Part shown: in pieces, positions 8,202-16,103 of the stretch
How the letters are laid out: every line of letters begins with the position of its first letter
Numbering within the stretch: position 1 is the stretch's first letter
DNA from: JANQIV01 sp050117315
GTDB taxonomy: Bacteria > Bacteroidota > Ignavibacteria > Ignavibacteriales > Melioribacteraceae
Assembly: GCA_050117315.1 (NCBI GenBank)
Contig: JASFMY010000120.1
Span: forward strand, 1 to 22,173
Length of the DNA: 22,173 nt
Reading direction: 5' to 3'
Program-made: the position numbers and the translations under genes
Notes under the pieces: model-generated
Database searches by the model: none
Told to the model about the DNA's origin: nothing
The model's input: only the letters and a program-made list of their open reading frames with translations

Positions 8202-10622
8202 ATGCTGACAAATTACTTGAAAATAGCAATACGTAATTTTAGAAGAAATAAAGCATACTCAATTATCAATATTTCTGGACTTTCAATCGGGATGGTATGT
8301 CTTATTCTTATTGCTTTTTATATAAAGTATGAGTTGAGTTATGATAAATTCCATAAGGATAGTGAACGAATATATAGAATTGATGTGATTCATGATTATA
8401 CGAATGCCGGATCGGATATTTATAATAAAACTCCGGCTCCACTTGCTGAGGCTTTAAAGTCAGACTGTCTCGGGATCGAATTTGTAGCTCGACTTAGAGG
8501 GGAATCCCGCTCTTATTTAATTCATGCCGGTGAAAATTCCTATATGGAAGATAAGTTTTTTTATACCGATCCTAGTTTTTTAACAATGTTTTCTTTCCCT
8601 CTTATTTCCGGGAATCCCGAAACAGCTTTTAACGAACCTTATTCCATCATTATAACCGATGAAATTGCAAACAAATATTTCGGTAATGAAAATCCTATTG
8701 GTAAAACAATCACGGTTGAACAAAAACATCAGCAACAACCGTATAATATTACCGGTGTGATAAAAAAGGCGCCTGGCAATTCGCATATTCAATTCAATTT
8801 TTTAGCGTCAGTCACTACTCTTTACGAACAGCAGCTTAGCGAAAATTATAGGCACAGTTTACATTGGAATGCATTTGGATTTTATACTTATATCAAGGTA
8901 AAAAACAATTCATCTGAAAAATCAGTTGAAGCAAGTCTAGTTGAATTGGTGAAAAAATATAAAGGTGATGATTCTAAAATTAGATTTCTTTTAGAGCCGA
9001 TAGAGAGAATTCATCTCTATCAAAATTGGGAGAAGGATATAGAACCCGGCGGTGATATTAGATATCTCTACCTTTTTGCCGCTATAGGATTTTTTATTTT
9101 GTTGATAGCTTGTTTTAATTACATAAATATTTCAACGGCGCAATCAGTAAAACGTGCAAAAGAAGTAGGGTTAAGAAAAGTTGCGGGTGCGAGTAGAACG
9201 CAGTTAATTAAACAATTTTTAAGTGAATCACTCGTGTTTTCATTTCTTGCTTTTTGTTTGGCAATCGTAGCTGTAGAGTTGGTATCGCCTTTCTTTCAAG
9301 CATTCTTTGATAAAGAAATGCAAGTATCGGTATTCATAGACATGAAAATGTTTTTAAGTCTGTTGGTGATTTTAATTCTGGTAGGATGCATCGCGGGAGT
9401 TTACCCTGCTTATTACATAAGTGTGTTTAAGCCGACACAAATTCTTAAGGGCGTCGCAAAGAGAAAGTCCAAATCGGTCTTTGGTTTAAGAAATTCGCTT
9501 GTTGTCTTTCAATTTGTCATATCTGCAATTTTAATAGTTGGGACTATTACAATATTTAATCAATTGCATTATATGAGAAATAAAAAATTGGGGATGAAGA
9601 AAGATCATATTGTAACAATAAATGTATTTGATGAAGATTTACAAAAAAACTATGAGACTTTTTTTAACGAGTTAACCTCGAACTCTCATATCATCGATGT
9701 ATCCGCATCGCAATCTTTACCGCCCGGTTCTTCGGGTATGTCCAATATAGATTGGGATGGGAAAACTGATTCAGACTCTTCGCTTATGTACGGTATACGG
9801 GCAGATTATCGTTTTGCTCGTTTATATGAAATGTCGGTTATACTTGGTAATAGTAGTTATTCGGAAAAAGATTACCCTTCGTTCAAAAGCTATTTTTTAA
9901 TAAACCGCTCTGCACTTAAAACATTAGGATGGAAGGATGTAATAGGAAGAAGGTTTGGATGGAACGACACAAGGAAAGAAGACGGGCAGGTAATAGGAGT
10001 AATAGATGATTTTAATTTTTTCCCCCTCGACCGTAAGATTGAACCATTGGCAATTGAGTTGGTCGGTTCGCATTTGAATGATTGGAGTGCCAGGTATTTC
10101 TCAATTAAAATAAGTTCGCAGGATATTCCGGGAACACTTTCTTACATAGAAAAAAAATGGAAACAACATTCGCAGTATCCTATCCAACTACAATTTTTTG
10201 ACGAGCGAATGAATTCGATATACAAGACAGAACAAAATTTGGGACTGCTTTTTAATTTGTTCGCTGTTATAGCGATTTTAATTGGAAGTATGGGACTTTA
10301 CGGACTTACTTTATCATCCATCCAACAAAGGATAAGAGAAATTGGAATACGAAAAGTTTTAGGTTCTTCGATTGTACAGATTGTTAATCTATTATCAAAA
10401 GAAATTATCATCTGTGTTTTAATTGCGAATCTTATTGCATGTCCTATCGCTTATTATTTTATGAATAAATGGCTTCAGGACTTTGCATACAGAGTAGAAA
10501 TCAGCTGGTGGGTGTTTGCTTTATCCGGAGGAACTGCTTTGGTGATAGCGTTGGTAACCGTTAGTTTCCAGGCGATAAAGGCGGCAACAGCCAATCCTGT
10601 CGAAGCACTTCGATATGAATAA
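8202..10622 (+). CDS. MacB/FtsX-like ABC transporter permease 3
   Basis: An 806-residue third paralogue, beginning MLTNYLKIAIRNFRRNKAYS and ending NPVEALRYE. Domain order is helix, periplasmic core, FtsX block (from about residue 287, with KEVGLRKVAGAS near 320), helix near 433, second periplasmic core, and FtsX block (REIGIRKVLGSS near 712). It starts 17 bases after permease 2 with only a weak ribosome binding site, consistent with coupled translation in one operon. The periplasmic regions of the three proteins differ much more than their membrane motifs. This suggests old duplications with different partners or cargo rather than recent copies. In related genomes such orphan permeases occur in strings; function remains unassigned. 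Confidence 0.9.
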   Translation: MLTNYLKIAIRNFRRNKAYSIINISGLSIGMVCLILIAFYIKYELSYDKFHKDSERIYRIDVIHDYTNAGSDIYNKTPAPLAEALKSDCLGIEFVARLRGESRSYLIHAGENSYMEDKFFYTDPSFLTMFSFPLISGNPETAFNEPYSIIITDEIANKYFGNENPIGKTITVEQKHQQQPYNITGVIKKAPGNSHIQFNFLASVTTLYEQQLSENYRHSLHWNAFGFYTYIKVKNNSSEKSVEASLVELVKKYKGDDSKIRFLLEPIERIHLYQNWEKDIEPGGDIRYLYLFAAIGFFILLIACFNYINISTAQSVKRAKEVGLRKVAGASRTQLIKQFLSESLVFSFLAFCLAIVAVELVSPFFQAFFDKEMQVSVFIDMKMFLSLLVILILVGCIAGVYPAYYISVFKPTQILKGVAKRKSKSVFGLRNSLVVFQFVISAILIVGTITIFNQLHYMRNKKLGMKKDHIVTINVFDEDLQKNYETFFNELTSNSHIIDVSASQSLPPGSSGMSNIDWDGKTDSDSSLMYGIRADYRFARLYEMSVILGNSSYSEKDYPSFKSYFLINRSALKTLGWKDVIGRRFGWNDTRKEDGQVIGVIDDFNFFPLDRKIEPLAIELVGSHLNDWSARYFSIKISSQDIPGTLSYIEKKWKQHSQYPIQLQFFDERMNSIYKTEQNLGLLFNLFAVIAILIGSMGLYGLTLSSIQQRIREIGIRKVLGSSIVQIVNLLSKEIIICVLIANLIACPIAYYFMNKWLQDFAYRVEISWWVFALSGGTALVIALVTVSFQAIKAATANPVEALRYE

Positions 10623-10653
10623 TATATCCAAATGTTGATCTTCCCGCTTGTGA

Positions 10654-10668
10654 GAACGAAAATATTCG
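10654..10668 (+). repeat. 15-base match to the RAYT hairpin unit
   Basis: GAACGAAAATATTCG here is identical to the central 15 bases of the hairpin repeated inside the RAYT gene (for example 20248-20262). The outer stem bases do not match (GTGA before it and CAAA after), so this is at best a decayed or half copy. It lies 32 bases after the permease operon stop. Confidence 0.35.
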
Positions 10669-10712
10669 CAAAATTAACTTATTCATAATAAAATAATATT
10701 CAATTTCTTTAG

Positions 10713-10743
10713 CTGATTTATGTATATTTATAACATAAATCAG
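10713..10743. promoter_or_regulatory. Perfect 11-base inverted repeat before the phosphatase gene
   Basis: CTGATTTATGT (10713-10723) and ACATAAATCAG (10733-10743) are exact complements around a nine-base AT loop. The repeat ends 28 bases before the next ATG and is followed by an AT-rich stretch with only short T-runs. It could be an operator for the phosphatase gene or a weak terminator of the permease operon; position favours an operator. Confidence 0.45.
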
Positions 10744-10771
10744 TTTATTAATTATTTTATCGGAGATAGAA

Positions 10772-12076
10772 ATGAAAAACATAGTTTTGTTTTTATTGTC
10801 TGCTGTTTTAATTTCATTAACATCATGCACAAAACCCGTTAAAAAGATGAATCAAACCGGTAACGTAATTTTTCTTCATCCTGACGGAACCGGTGCAACA
10901 AGCTGGCATGCTGCCAGAATACTTAACTACGGACCGGACGGTTATTTAAACTGGGACAGGCTCTCAAACATGGCTTTATACAGAAGCCACATGAAAGACT
11001 GCTTAACCGCATCATCACACGGCGGTGCAACAACACATGCCTACGGTGTAAAAGTTAAAAAAGATTCCTACGGCCTGGACGGGAAAGATGAAATAACTGC
11101 CGCATCCGGGAAAAAAATGAGCATCATGGATGAAGCAATGGAAGCTGGGATGAAAACTGCTTTAATTAATTCCGGAAGTATTATTGAACCCGGAACAGGC
11201 TGCTTTGTCGTAAGTACGGAATCACGCAGAAATTATGAGGAGATTACAAAACAAATTGTTGAGTCAAGTGTAGATATTATTTTTTCCGGCGGTGAGGAAT
11301 GGCTGCTACCGGAAGGAGTGAAAGGTGTTCATTGTGAAGGGCAAAGAAAAGACGGATTGAATTTGATTGAATACTTAAAAGAAAATGGTTATACCATTGT
11401 TTACAACAGAAAGGAATTGCTAAGCACCCCGCCAACCACAGAGAAATTATTCGGCGTGTTTTCGGAGAATCATACTTTTAATGACGAAACGGAAGAATAC
11501 TTAAGAGAGAACAAATTGCCGCTGTATGATAAAGATGCGCCGACTTTAGCCGAAATGACAAAAATAGCCCTGGATATTTTATCTGCATCCGGCAAACAAT
11601 TTTTTGCAGTAATAGAAGAAGAAGCAACGGATAACTTTGCAAATTATAATAATGCTCGCGGTGTTGTTGAAGCTGTTCGCAGAGCTGATGAAGCAATTGG
11701 TGTGATAGGCAGTTTTATTGATTCAAATCCAAATACATTGTTAATTACGGCAGCCGACAGCGAAGCCGGCGGACTTGATATGCTTGGCGGAGTTTACACG
11801 AAAATAGATCAAAATTATAAAGTTCCCGTGCAGGGTGAAAACGGTGCTCCTATGGACGGAATAGACGGAGCTGGAACTACTGTATGGCTTTCAAAATCCG
11901 ATCAATTTGGGCATCAGTTGCCTTTCGCATTTGCATGGGCAACTTATGATGATGCTTATGGTGCAGTAATTGCAAAAGGACACGGGCTAAATTCTGAAAT
12001 GGTTACCGGGCTTTTGGACAATACCGATATATATAGAATCATGTATAAAACACTTTTCGGTAAAAAACTCAAATAA
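10772..12076 (+). CDS. Alkaline phosphatase family lipoprotein
   Basis: A 434-residue predicted lipoprotein: hydrophobic signal with lipobox LTSC (Cys19), so lipid-anchored outside the inner membrane. The fold is recognised from NVIFLHPDGTG (Asp38, like the metal Asp51 of E. coli PhoA) and SSHGGATTHAYGVK (Ser82 in the nucleophile position, followed by the usual AT..GVK). EEEATDNF (residues 282-289; E282 and D287 like E322/D327) and ITAADSEAGG (D329 like D369) complete the match. By eye, positions that are metal-binding His in PhoA appear as Asn291, Ser330 and probably Gln378. Either a divergent subfamily uses other ligands or activity has changed. Good ribosome binding site (CGGAGATAG) before the ATG. 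It stands alone, probably under the inverted repeat at 10713-10743. The name is family-level; substrate is not proven. Confidence 0.8.
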   Translation: MKNIVLFLLSAVLISLTSCTKPVKKMNQTGNVIFLHPDGTGATSWHAARILNYGPDGYLNWDRLSNMALYRSHMKDCLTASSHGGATTHAYGVKVKKDSYGLDGKDEITAASGKKMSIMDEAMEAGMKTALINSGSIIEPGTGCFVVSTESRRNYEEITKQIVESSVDIIFSGGEEWLLPEGVKGVHCEGQRKDGLNLIEYLKENGYTIVYNRKELLSTPPTTEKLFGVFSENHTFNDETEEYLRENKLPLYDKDAPTLAEMTKIALDILSASGKQFFAVIEEEATDNFANYNNARGVVEAVRRADEAIGVIGSFIDSNPNTLLITAADSEAGGLDMLGGVYTKIDQNYKVPVQGENGAPMDGIDGAGTTVWLSKSDQFGHQLPFAFAWATYDDAYGAVIAKGHGLNSEMVTGLLDNTDIYRIMYKTLFGKKLK

Positions 12077-12372
12077 TATTCACTTCTTAATCCATCTCCG
12101 GCAGAGCTTTTGGCTGGTGCTTTCTGCAATCCCAGATGATTTAATTTTCCACTTAATGCCTTTAATCCCTCGCATATTTCTCCCATTGAATCACAGCGGC
12201 TTCATATACCAAAGAGCATTGTTCCCAACTGATCCCAGCTTTTGTACGATTTATAATAATAGTCGCTCTGTTTTTCTCTTACTAAACTTATAAATGTTGG
12301 CTTATCTATAAGTTTTAGTATTTGTCCAAATATCGGCTGACCGACAAATTTTATTTCTCTATCTTTACTCAT
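12077..12372 (-). pseudogene. N-terminal remnant of an IS4-type transposase (DUF4372-like)
   Basis: On the minus strand an ATG at 12372, preceded by AAGGAAAAA, opens MSKDREIKFVGQPIFGQILK and continues through KSYKSWDQLGTMLFGI. That is the start of IS4-family transposases whose N-terminal domain begins 'FTGQPIFSQLL'. A TGA at about 12206-12204 interrupts it. After that the same frame resumes with SRCDSMGEICEGLKALSGKL and NHLGLQKAPAKSS, again typical of the family ('..R.I..GL....GKLNHLG...AP..S'). The sequence ends against the stop codon of the phosphatase gene, so the catalytic DDE domain is missing. This is a broken insertion-sequence end, not a gene. Confidence 0.75.
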
Positions 12373-12651
12373 GTCGTTTTTCCTTTTTGTTTTGATGATA
12401 TGATGATCTATGTTATCGGTGGTTTGAGAATGTCTCCAGCCCATGTCGGATATAACTCAACTCCCAAGGTAACTTTAATAAATCTAACAAAAACGAGATT
12501 TTCGCTATATTTTTCTTATTATTATCATTAAGTTAAATAAAGATGATTTTAATCATGCAAAAATTTCGAACTTTGTGTTTTAGACTTCCCGAAATTGATA
12601 AAATTAGCTAATATATCTTTAATAAAAAGAATATTTCTAATTGGAGAATAG

Positions 12652-13278
12652 ATGAAAAGATTATTACTAATTATTCCTTTATTGTTAGTAGTAAGCACAA
12701 ATTTTGCACAGTTAAAAGACTTTAGCTGGGGAGGAAAAATAGGGCTCAATTGGGCGACTTTCACGGGAGACGATACAGACGTTTTTGAAGTTAAAACAGG
12801 CTTGCTCGCAGGTGTTTTCGCCAGGCATAAATTGTTTGGAAACTTGTTCATTCAGCCGGGTATTATTTATTCCAACAAAGGAGCATCCGTAAGATTAGTT
12901 GATAAGAACGGAATTATCTTTGATTATTTTCATGATTACGATTACCTGGAACTTCCGGTATTGTTTAAATATTTTTTTAGTAATAAATCAGCTCCCTTGA
13001 AGCCTAATTTATTTGTAGGTCCGGCAGGCTTAATGAAATTAAGTTCTGTTCTCGAGCTGAAAGTTGAAGGGCTAACGGCGGATGCCGATGAACAGGATAT
13101 TAGCGGGTTCGAATATGGCTTGGTTTTCGGCGGGGGACTTGAATTTAGAGTTGAAGAAGTTTATTTTTTCCTTGAATTAAGATTTGCAAGGTCGTTTACT
13201 TCGTTCGATGAATCTGTAAAGGATCTTGATAAAAGGAATTCAACATTTACTATTGCAACCGGTTTTACTATTAATTAG
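12652..13278 (+). CDS. Outer-membrane beta-barrel protein, porin-like
   Basis: A 208-residue protein with a cleavable signal peptide (MKRLLLIIPLLLVVSTNFAQ, cleavage likely after Ala19). The mature part is made of alternating, amphipathic, aromatic-rich strands: WGGKIGLNWATFTGD, GLLAGVFARHKLF, LFIQPGIIYSNKGA, YLELPVLFKYFF, FVGPAGLMKL, and a last strand FTIATGFTIN that ends in Asn rather than Phe. This matches the small outer-membrane beta-barrel family (PF13568-like) common in Bacteroidota, whose roles are mostly unknown. GGAG at 12643-12646 gives a well-placed start. The hydrolase gene follows after 11 bases, so they may share a transcript. Confidence 0.8.
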   Translation: MKRLLLIIPLLLVVSTNFAQLKDFSWGGKIGLNWATFTGDDTDVFEVKTGLLAGVFARHKLFGNLFIQPGIIYSNKGASVRLVDKNGIIFDYFHDYDYLELPVLFKYFFSNKSAPLKPNLFVGPAGLMKLSSVLELKVEGLTADADEQDISGFEYGLVFGGGLEFRVEEVYFFLELRFARSFTSFDESVKDLDKRNSTFTIATGFTIN

Positions 13279-13289
13279 TTAAAGAAGAA

Positions 13290-13952
13290 TTGAAACTGAA
13301 CAAAATTACAATCCCCAAAACAGCAAATTATTACATCTCCGGTAATAAAACTAATTCTATAAAAAATGTCTGGTTTGTGTGTCACGGTTACGGGCAGCTT
13401 GCCAAATTTTTTATAAGAAATTTCAATCGATTAGATAAAGAAGAAAACTATATAATTGCACCTGAAGGACTCCACCGGTTTTATTTAAACGGGTTCAGCG
13501 GTAGAGTCGGGGCTTCCTGGATGACAAAAGAAGAGAGGGAAGACGATATTAAAGATTATAATAACTTTTTGAAGATGGTTTTAAAAAAGGAACTAAGCGA
13601 AATAAATTTTGAGAAGGTGAATATAAACCTGCTAGGTTTTTCACAAGGCACGACAACAATTTCAAGGTTTCTATTTTTAAATGATATTCAAGCCGATAAT
13701 TTAATTTTATGGGCAGGGGATCTGCCAAATGATATTGATTATGAAAAAGTCAAAAAATTTTCTCAATCAAACAGTATCTATTTTGTTACCGGTAATAATG
13801 ATGAATTTATTTCTTTGGAAAATTTTGAAGCGATAATTGAAAAGCATGAAAAGGAAGGCATACGGATTTCTAAAATTGTGTTTAACGGAAAGCATAAAAT
13901 TATAAATGAAGCTTTAGTTGAATTACAAAACAAAATGCACGTTGAAAAATAA
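13290..13952 (+). CDS. Alpha/beta-hydrolase, phospholipase/carboxylesterase type
   Basis: A 220-residue cytoplasmic alpha/beta hydrolase without a signal peptide, of the length usual for PF02230 esterases. The oxyanion region is VWFVCHGYGQLA. The nucleophile elbow is LLGFSQGTTT (Ser118). The acid is in VTGNNDEFI (Asp171) and the catalytic His in FNGKHKII (His202), so a full Ser-Asp-His triad is present in the right order. The start is a TTG at 13290, preceded by the purine run AAAGAAGAA. No ATG lies in a sensible place, as the homologous part begins almost at once. It sits 11 bases after the beta-barrel gene. It probably hydrolyses a short-chain ester or lysophospholipid; the substrate is unknown. 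Confidence 0.8.
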   Translation: MKLNKITIPKTANYYISGNKTNSIKNVWFVCHGYGQLAKFFIRNFNRLDKEENYIIAPEGLHRFYLNGFSGRVGASWMTKEEREDDIKDYNNFLKMVLKKELSEINFEKVNINLLGFSQGTTTISRFLFLNDIQADNLILWAGDLPNDIDYEKVKKFSQSNSIYFVTGNNDEFISLENFEAIIEKHEKEGIRISKIVFNGKHKIINEALVELQNKMHVEK

Positions 13953-14040
13953 CATTGATGAAATTTAATAACAGAATAAAGCTACCGTAAAATCTCCGTG
14001 ATTGTCCAAATGAAAATTTAAAGCTCATATGTACAAATCA

Positions 14041-14105
14041 TCGACACGTTCTAAGAACATGTCGAAAAATTTCAAATTTATCGACATGTTGTTTGCATAT
14101 GTCGA
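14041..14105. promoter_or_regulatory. Two 25-base palindromes, probable operator pair
   Basis: Unit 1 (14041-14065) pairs TCGACACGTTCT with AGAACATGTCGA around one base, one mismatch. Unit 2 (14081-14105) has the same length and the same outer arms, TCGACAT and ATGTCGA. Their starts are 40 bases apart, close to four helical turns. They end 36 bases before the Fic remnant start. Their size, tandem arrangement and position suggest binding sites for a dimeric repressor. Confidence 0.5.
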
Positions 14106-14141
14106 TTTTGAGGTAGTTTTTTAGTATTAAATGAGAAACTA

Positions 14142-14423
14142 ATGTTTAAGAGAGGCAAACCATATAACGATTTCCCGCTTCTTCCGCCCAAAGCTGATCT
14201 TGAAACTAAAGAAATACTTAACGCTGCAATTGCGGCAAACAAAGCTCTTGCCGAACTAAAAGGAGATTATGCATTAGAAAGCTCAAAAGGAAGATTGATA
14301 TTACTAAGCTATCCGAAAAATACCTTGTCGGGAAAGTCCATAGTTGTGTGTGTGCCGGTCATCCTTTCCACAACTTGCCCCGAAAGGAACTCTTTAAGAA
14401 AAAATTCTCAATTTTTATGTTAA
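14142..14423 (+). pseudogene. Fic-family protein, N-terminal remnant
   Basis: The first 45 or so residues, KPYNDFPLLPPKADLETKEI followed by LNAAIAANKALAELKGD, match the N-terminal region (PF13784-like) of Bacteroidota Fic proteins ('YN.LP.LPP..DIETK.ILK....A..ALAELKG'). After that the homology stops, and the rest (YALESSKGRLILLSYPKNT and onward to residue 93) looks like unrelated sequence. The Fic core with its HPFxxGNGR motif is absent from the window. Fic enzymes usually transfer AMP to target proteins, so this piece cannot. The ATG at 14142 lacks a strong ribosome binding site. The palindromes just upstream are probably the old promoter/operator of the complete gene. Confidence 0.65.
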
Positions 14424-14727
14424 CCTAGATTATGCCATAGAAAAGAAAGAAATTAGTGATAGATTTAGTTTCTATGAGTTACTAATAATATCTAAGATCA
14501 AAAAAGGTTAAACCCCACTTATGCATTAGAGAAGCACTCAATTCATAAGTTTATAATAGGCAATAGGTTACAGCAATATTTTTTTAATGCATTATCCGGG
14601 GTTAACAACTTTTTTATTCAGAATAACAGGTTATAAGGGAGTAGATAAAAAGCATAAACCTTAATTGATAAAGCGAATTATTGTATTATTGCTTTTTTCA
14701 ATATAAATTGAGGCAGTATTACAAAAC
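14424..14727. other. Spacer without recognisable genes
   Basis: AT-rich, no open frame with family-like content. It lies between the Fic remnant and the recombinase remnant. The tail of either broken gene could hide here in unrecognisable form, but nothing can be supported. Confidence 0.4.
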
Positions 14728-15546
14728 ATGTTGCTGAATGCCGTTATTACAGAATCTTCTTGAAAATTTTCTTTCCAATGTAAATATGAAAAAAATCTTA
14801 GCCCGATTACGTTAAAAGCCTAAAACCGTGAAAAGAAAAATTGCTACGGTAAAGGCTTTCATGAACCATCTTGAAAATGAAGACGTGATTTTGGTGAACC
14901 CGTTCCATAAAATGCGCTTAAGTATTAAAGAAGGAAAACAACTTCCCAAAACCATAGAGCTAAAAAAAATTAAAAAACTTTTCACAAGCCTGTATGTGCA
15001 AAAAGAAAACTTCAAAAGAATGGATAGTTATGCTTACAAAGCTTTGGTAAGAGATATTGCCGTACTGGAATTGCTTTTTGCAACAGGAATGCGGGTATCT
15101 GAGCTCGCTAATTTGAAATCGGAGAATATCAATCTTTCAAAAGGATTTGTGATAATAAAAGGCAAAGGAAACAGGGAATGGATTATCCCGATTCCGCACA
15201 AAGATATTCTAAAAGCTTTGAAAGATTATTACGACTTATTCAGGAATAAGATTTTTAATAACAGCTACTTTTTCGTGAATAGACTTAATTACAGGCTTCC
15301 CGAACAATCAATAAGATTGATGATAAAAAAACACTCAAAATCGTTCAACTTACAGCAGCATATTCCCCCCCCCACATGTTCCGGCATTCGGTTGTAACTC
15401 TCCTTTTAGAAAACGGTGTTGATATACGTTACATTCAGAACATACTCGGTCACAGTACTATAAATACTACTCAAATCTACGCTCAAGTAAACGAAGCCCC
15501 CAAAAGAAAAGTGCTTAGTCTTAAGCATCCACGCAGGAGTTTTTGA
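14728..15546 (+). pseudogene. XerC/XerD-like tyrosine recombinase, broken
   Basis: The N-terminal core-binding domain is visible as CKYEKNLSPITLKA (from 14779), after an ATG at 14728 and an in-frame TGA at 14761. A deletion then joins this to KPKTVKRKIATVKAFMNHLE in another frame (open from 14816; first usable start GTG 14828). The catalytic domain follows: Arg in LLFATGMRVSELANL, Lys in IIKGKGNREWIIPIP. At 15365-15373 a run of nine C shifts the frame. In the next frame the rest is intact: PHMFRHSVVTLLLENGVDI, ILGHSTINTTQIYAQV with the H-x-x-R, second His and nucleophile Tyr, ending at the TGA 15544. All catalytic residues survive but in two frames. Probably the integrase of a decayed mobile element. 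Confidence 0.8.
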
Positions 15547-15559
15547 GGTTTGTCTAATC

Positions 15560-15587
15560 CTAAAAACTGTTAATGATTTTTAGTTTT
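15560..15587 (+). terminator. Weak intrinsic-terminator-like hairpin
   Basis: CTAAAAA (15560-15566) pairs with TTTTTAG (15577-15583), followed by TTTTA. The stem is AT-only apart from one pair, so it is weak. It lies 14 bases after the recombinase stop. Confidence 0.3.
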
Positions 15588-15664
15588 ATCGTATTTTAAT
15601 AACGGATAACAATCGATTATAAAAATTATAATTTTGACGACAGGGATCCGTTTGAAAAATATGA

Positions 15665-15960
15665 CTTCACGCGTCCTACACGGATGATGCTTCAAGTATA
15701 CCCTTTGAATTGAAGCAGAACTACCCAAATCCGTTTAACTCGGACACAACTATTTCATATTCAATTCCTACTGCAGGAAAAGTTAGGCTGGAATTGTTCA
15801 ACATTCCCGGTGCAAAAGTGAAAAATATTTCTGAAGGAACTCAAAATGCAGGCACATATAGTGTGAATTTAAATGCAGCTGGGTTACCGAACGGAATATA
15901 TTTCACCGTCTGGTGATAAATAACAATATCGCAATTAAAAAATTGACTTTATTGAAATAA
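15665..15960 (+). pseudogene. T9SS C-terminal sorting domain remnant
   Basis: The open frame from 15665 reads SSIPFELKQNYPNPFNSDTT and then ISYSIPTAGKVRLELFN, LNAAGLPNGIYF. This is the C-terminal type A sorting domain that directs proteins to the type IX secretion system. The frame then ends at a TGA (15914). Adding one T near 15901 restores the expected ending: HRLVINNNIAIKKLTLLK, stop at 15958. The domain is therefore frameshifted, and the cargo protein that should precede it is missing. It is only the tail of a large secreted protein. It is useful as a taxonomic marker for the Bacteroidota/Ignavibacteriota group. Confidence 0.75.
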
Positions 15961-15965
15961 ACCAA

Positions 15966-16012
15966 CTTTGCGATCTTTGCGTGAAAGTTGGTTTCATGCA
16001 AAGTCCGCGAAG
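15966..16012. repeat. Long imperfect hairpin, CTTTGCG type
   Basis: Arms 15966-15986 and 15992-16012 pair at about 17 of 21 positions around GTTGG (CTTTGCGATCTTTGCGTGAAA against TTTCATGCAAAGTCCGCGAAG). A second arrangement pairs ACCAACTTT (15961-15969) with AAAGTTGGT (15984-15992). It looks like a dispersed palindromic repeat; it also follows directly after the T9SS remnant and could serve as its terminator. Confidence 0.45.
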
Positions 16013-16103
16013 GATACGCAAAACGCGCAAAGGAAGCAGCAATAAATTTTCACAAAATTTCTCCGATAATAAGCTGTAATATTTAACAATAACCAGATTG
16101 GAA

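Noticed and set aside
12322..12531. Plus-strand open frame of 69 codons
   Set aside because: It overlaps the IS4 transposase remnant read on the other strand, which has clear family motifs; this frame has none.
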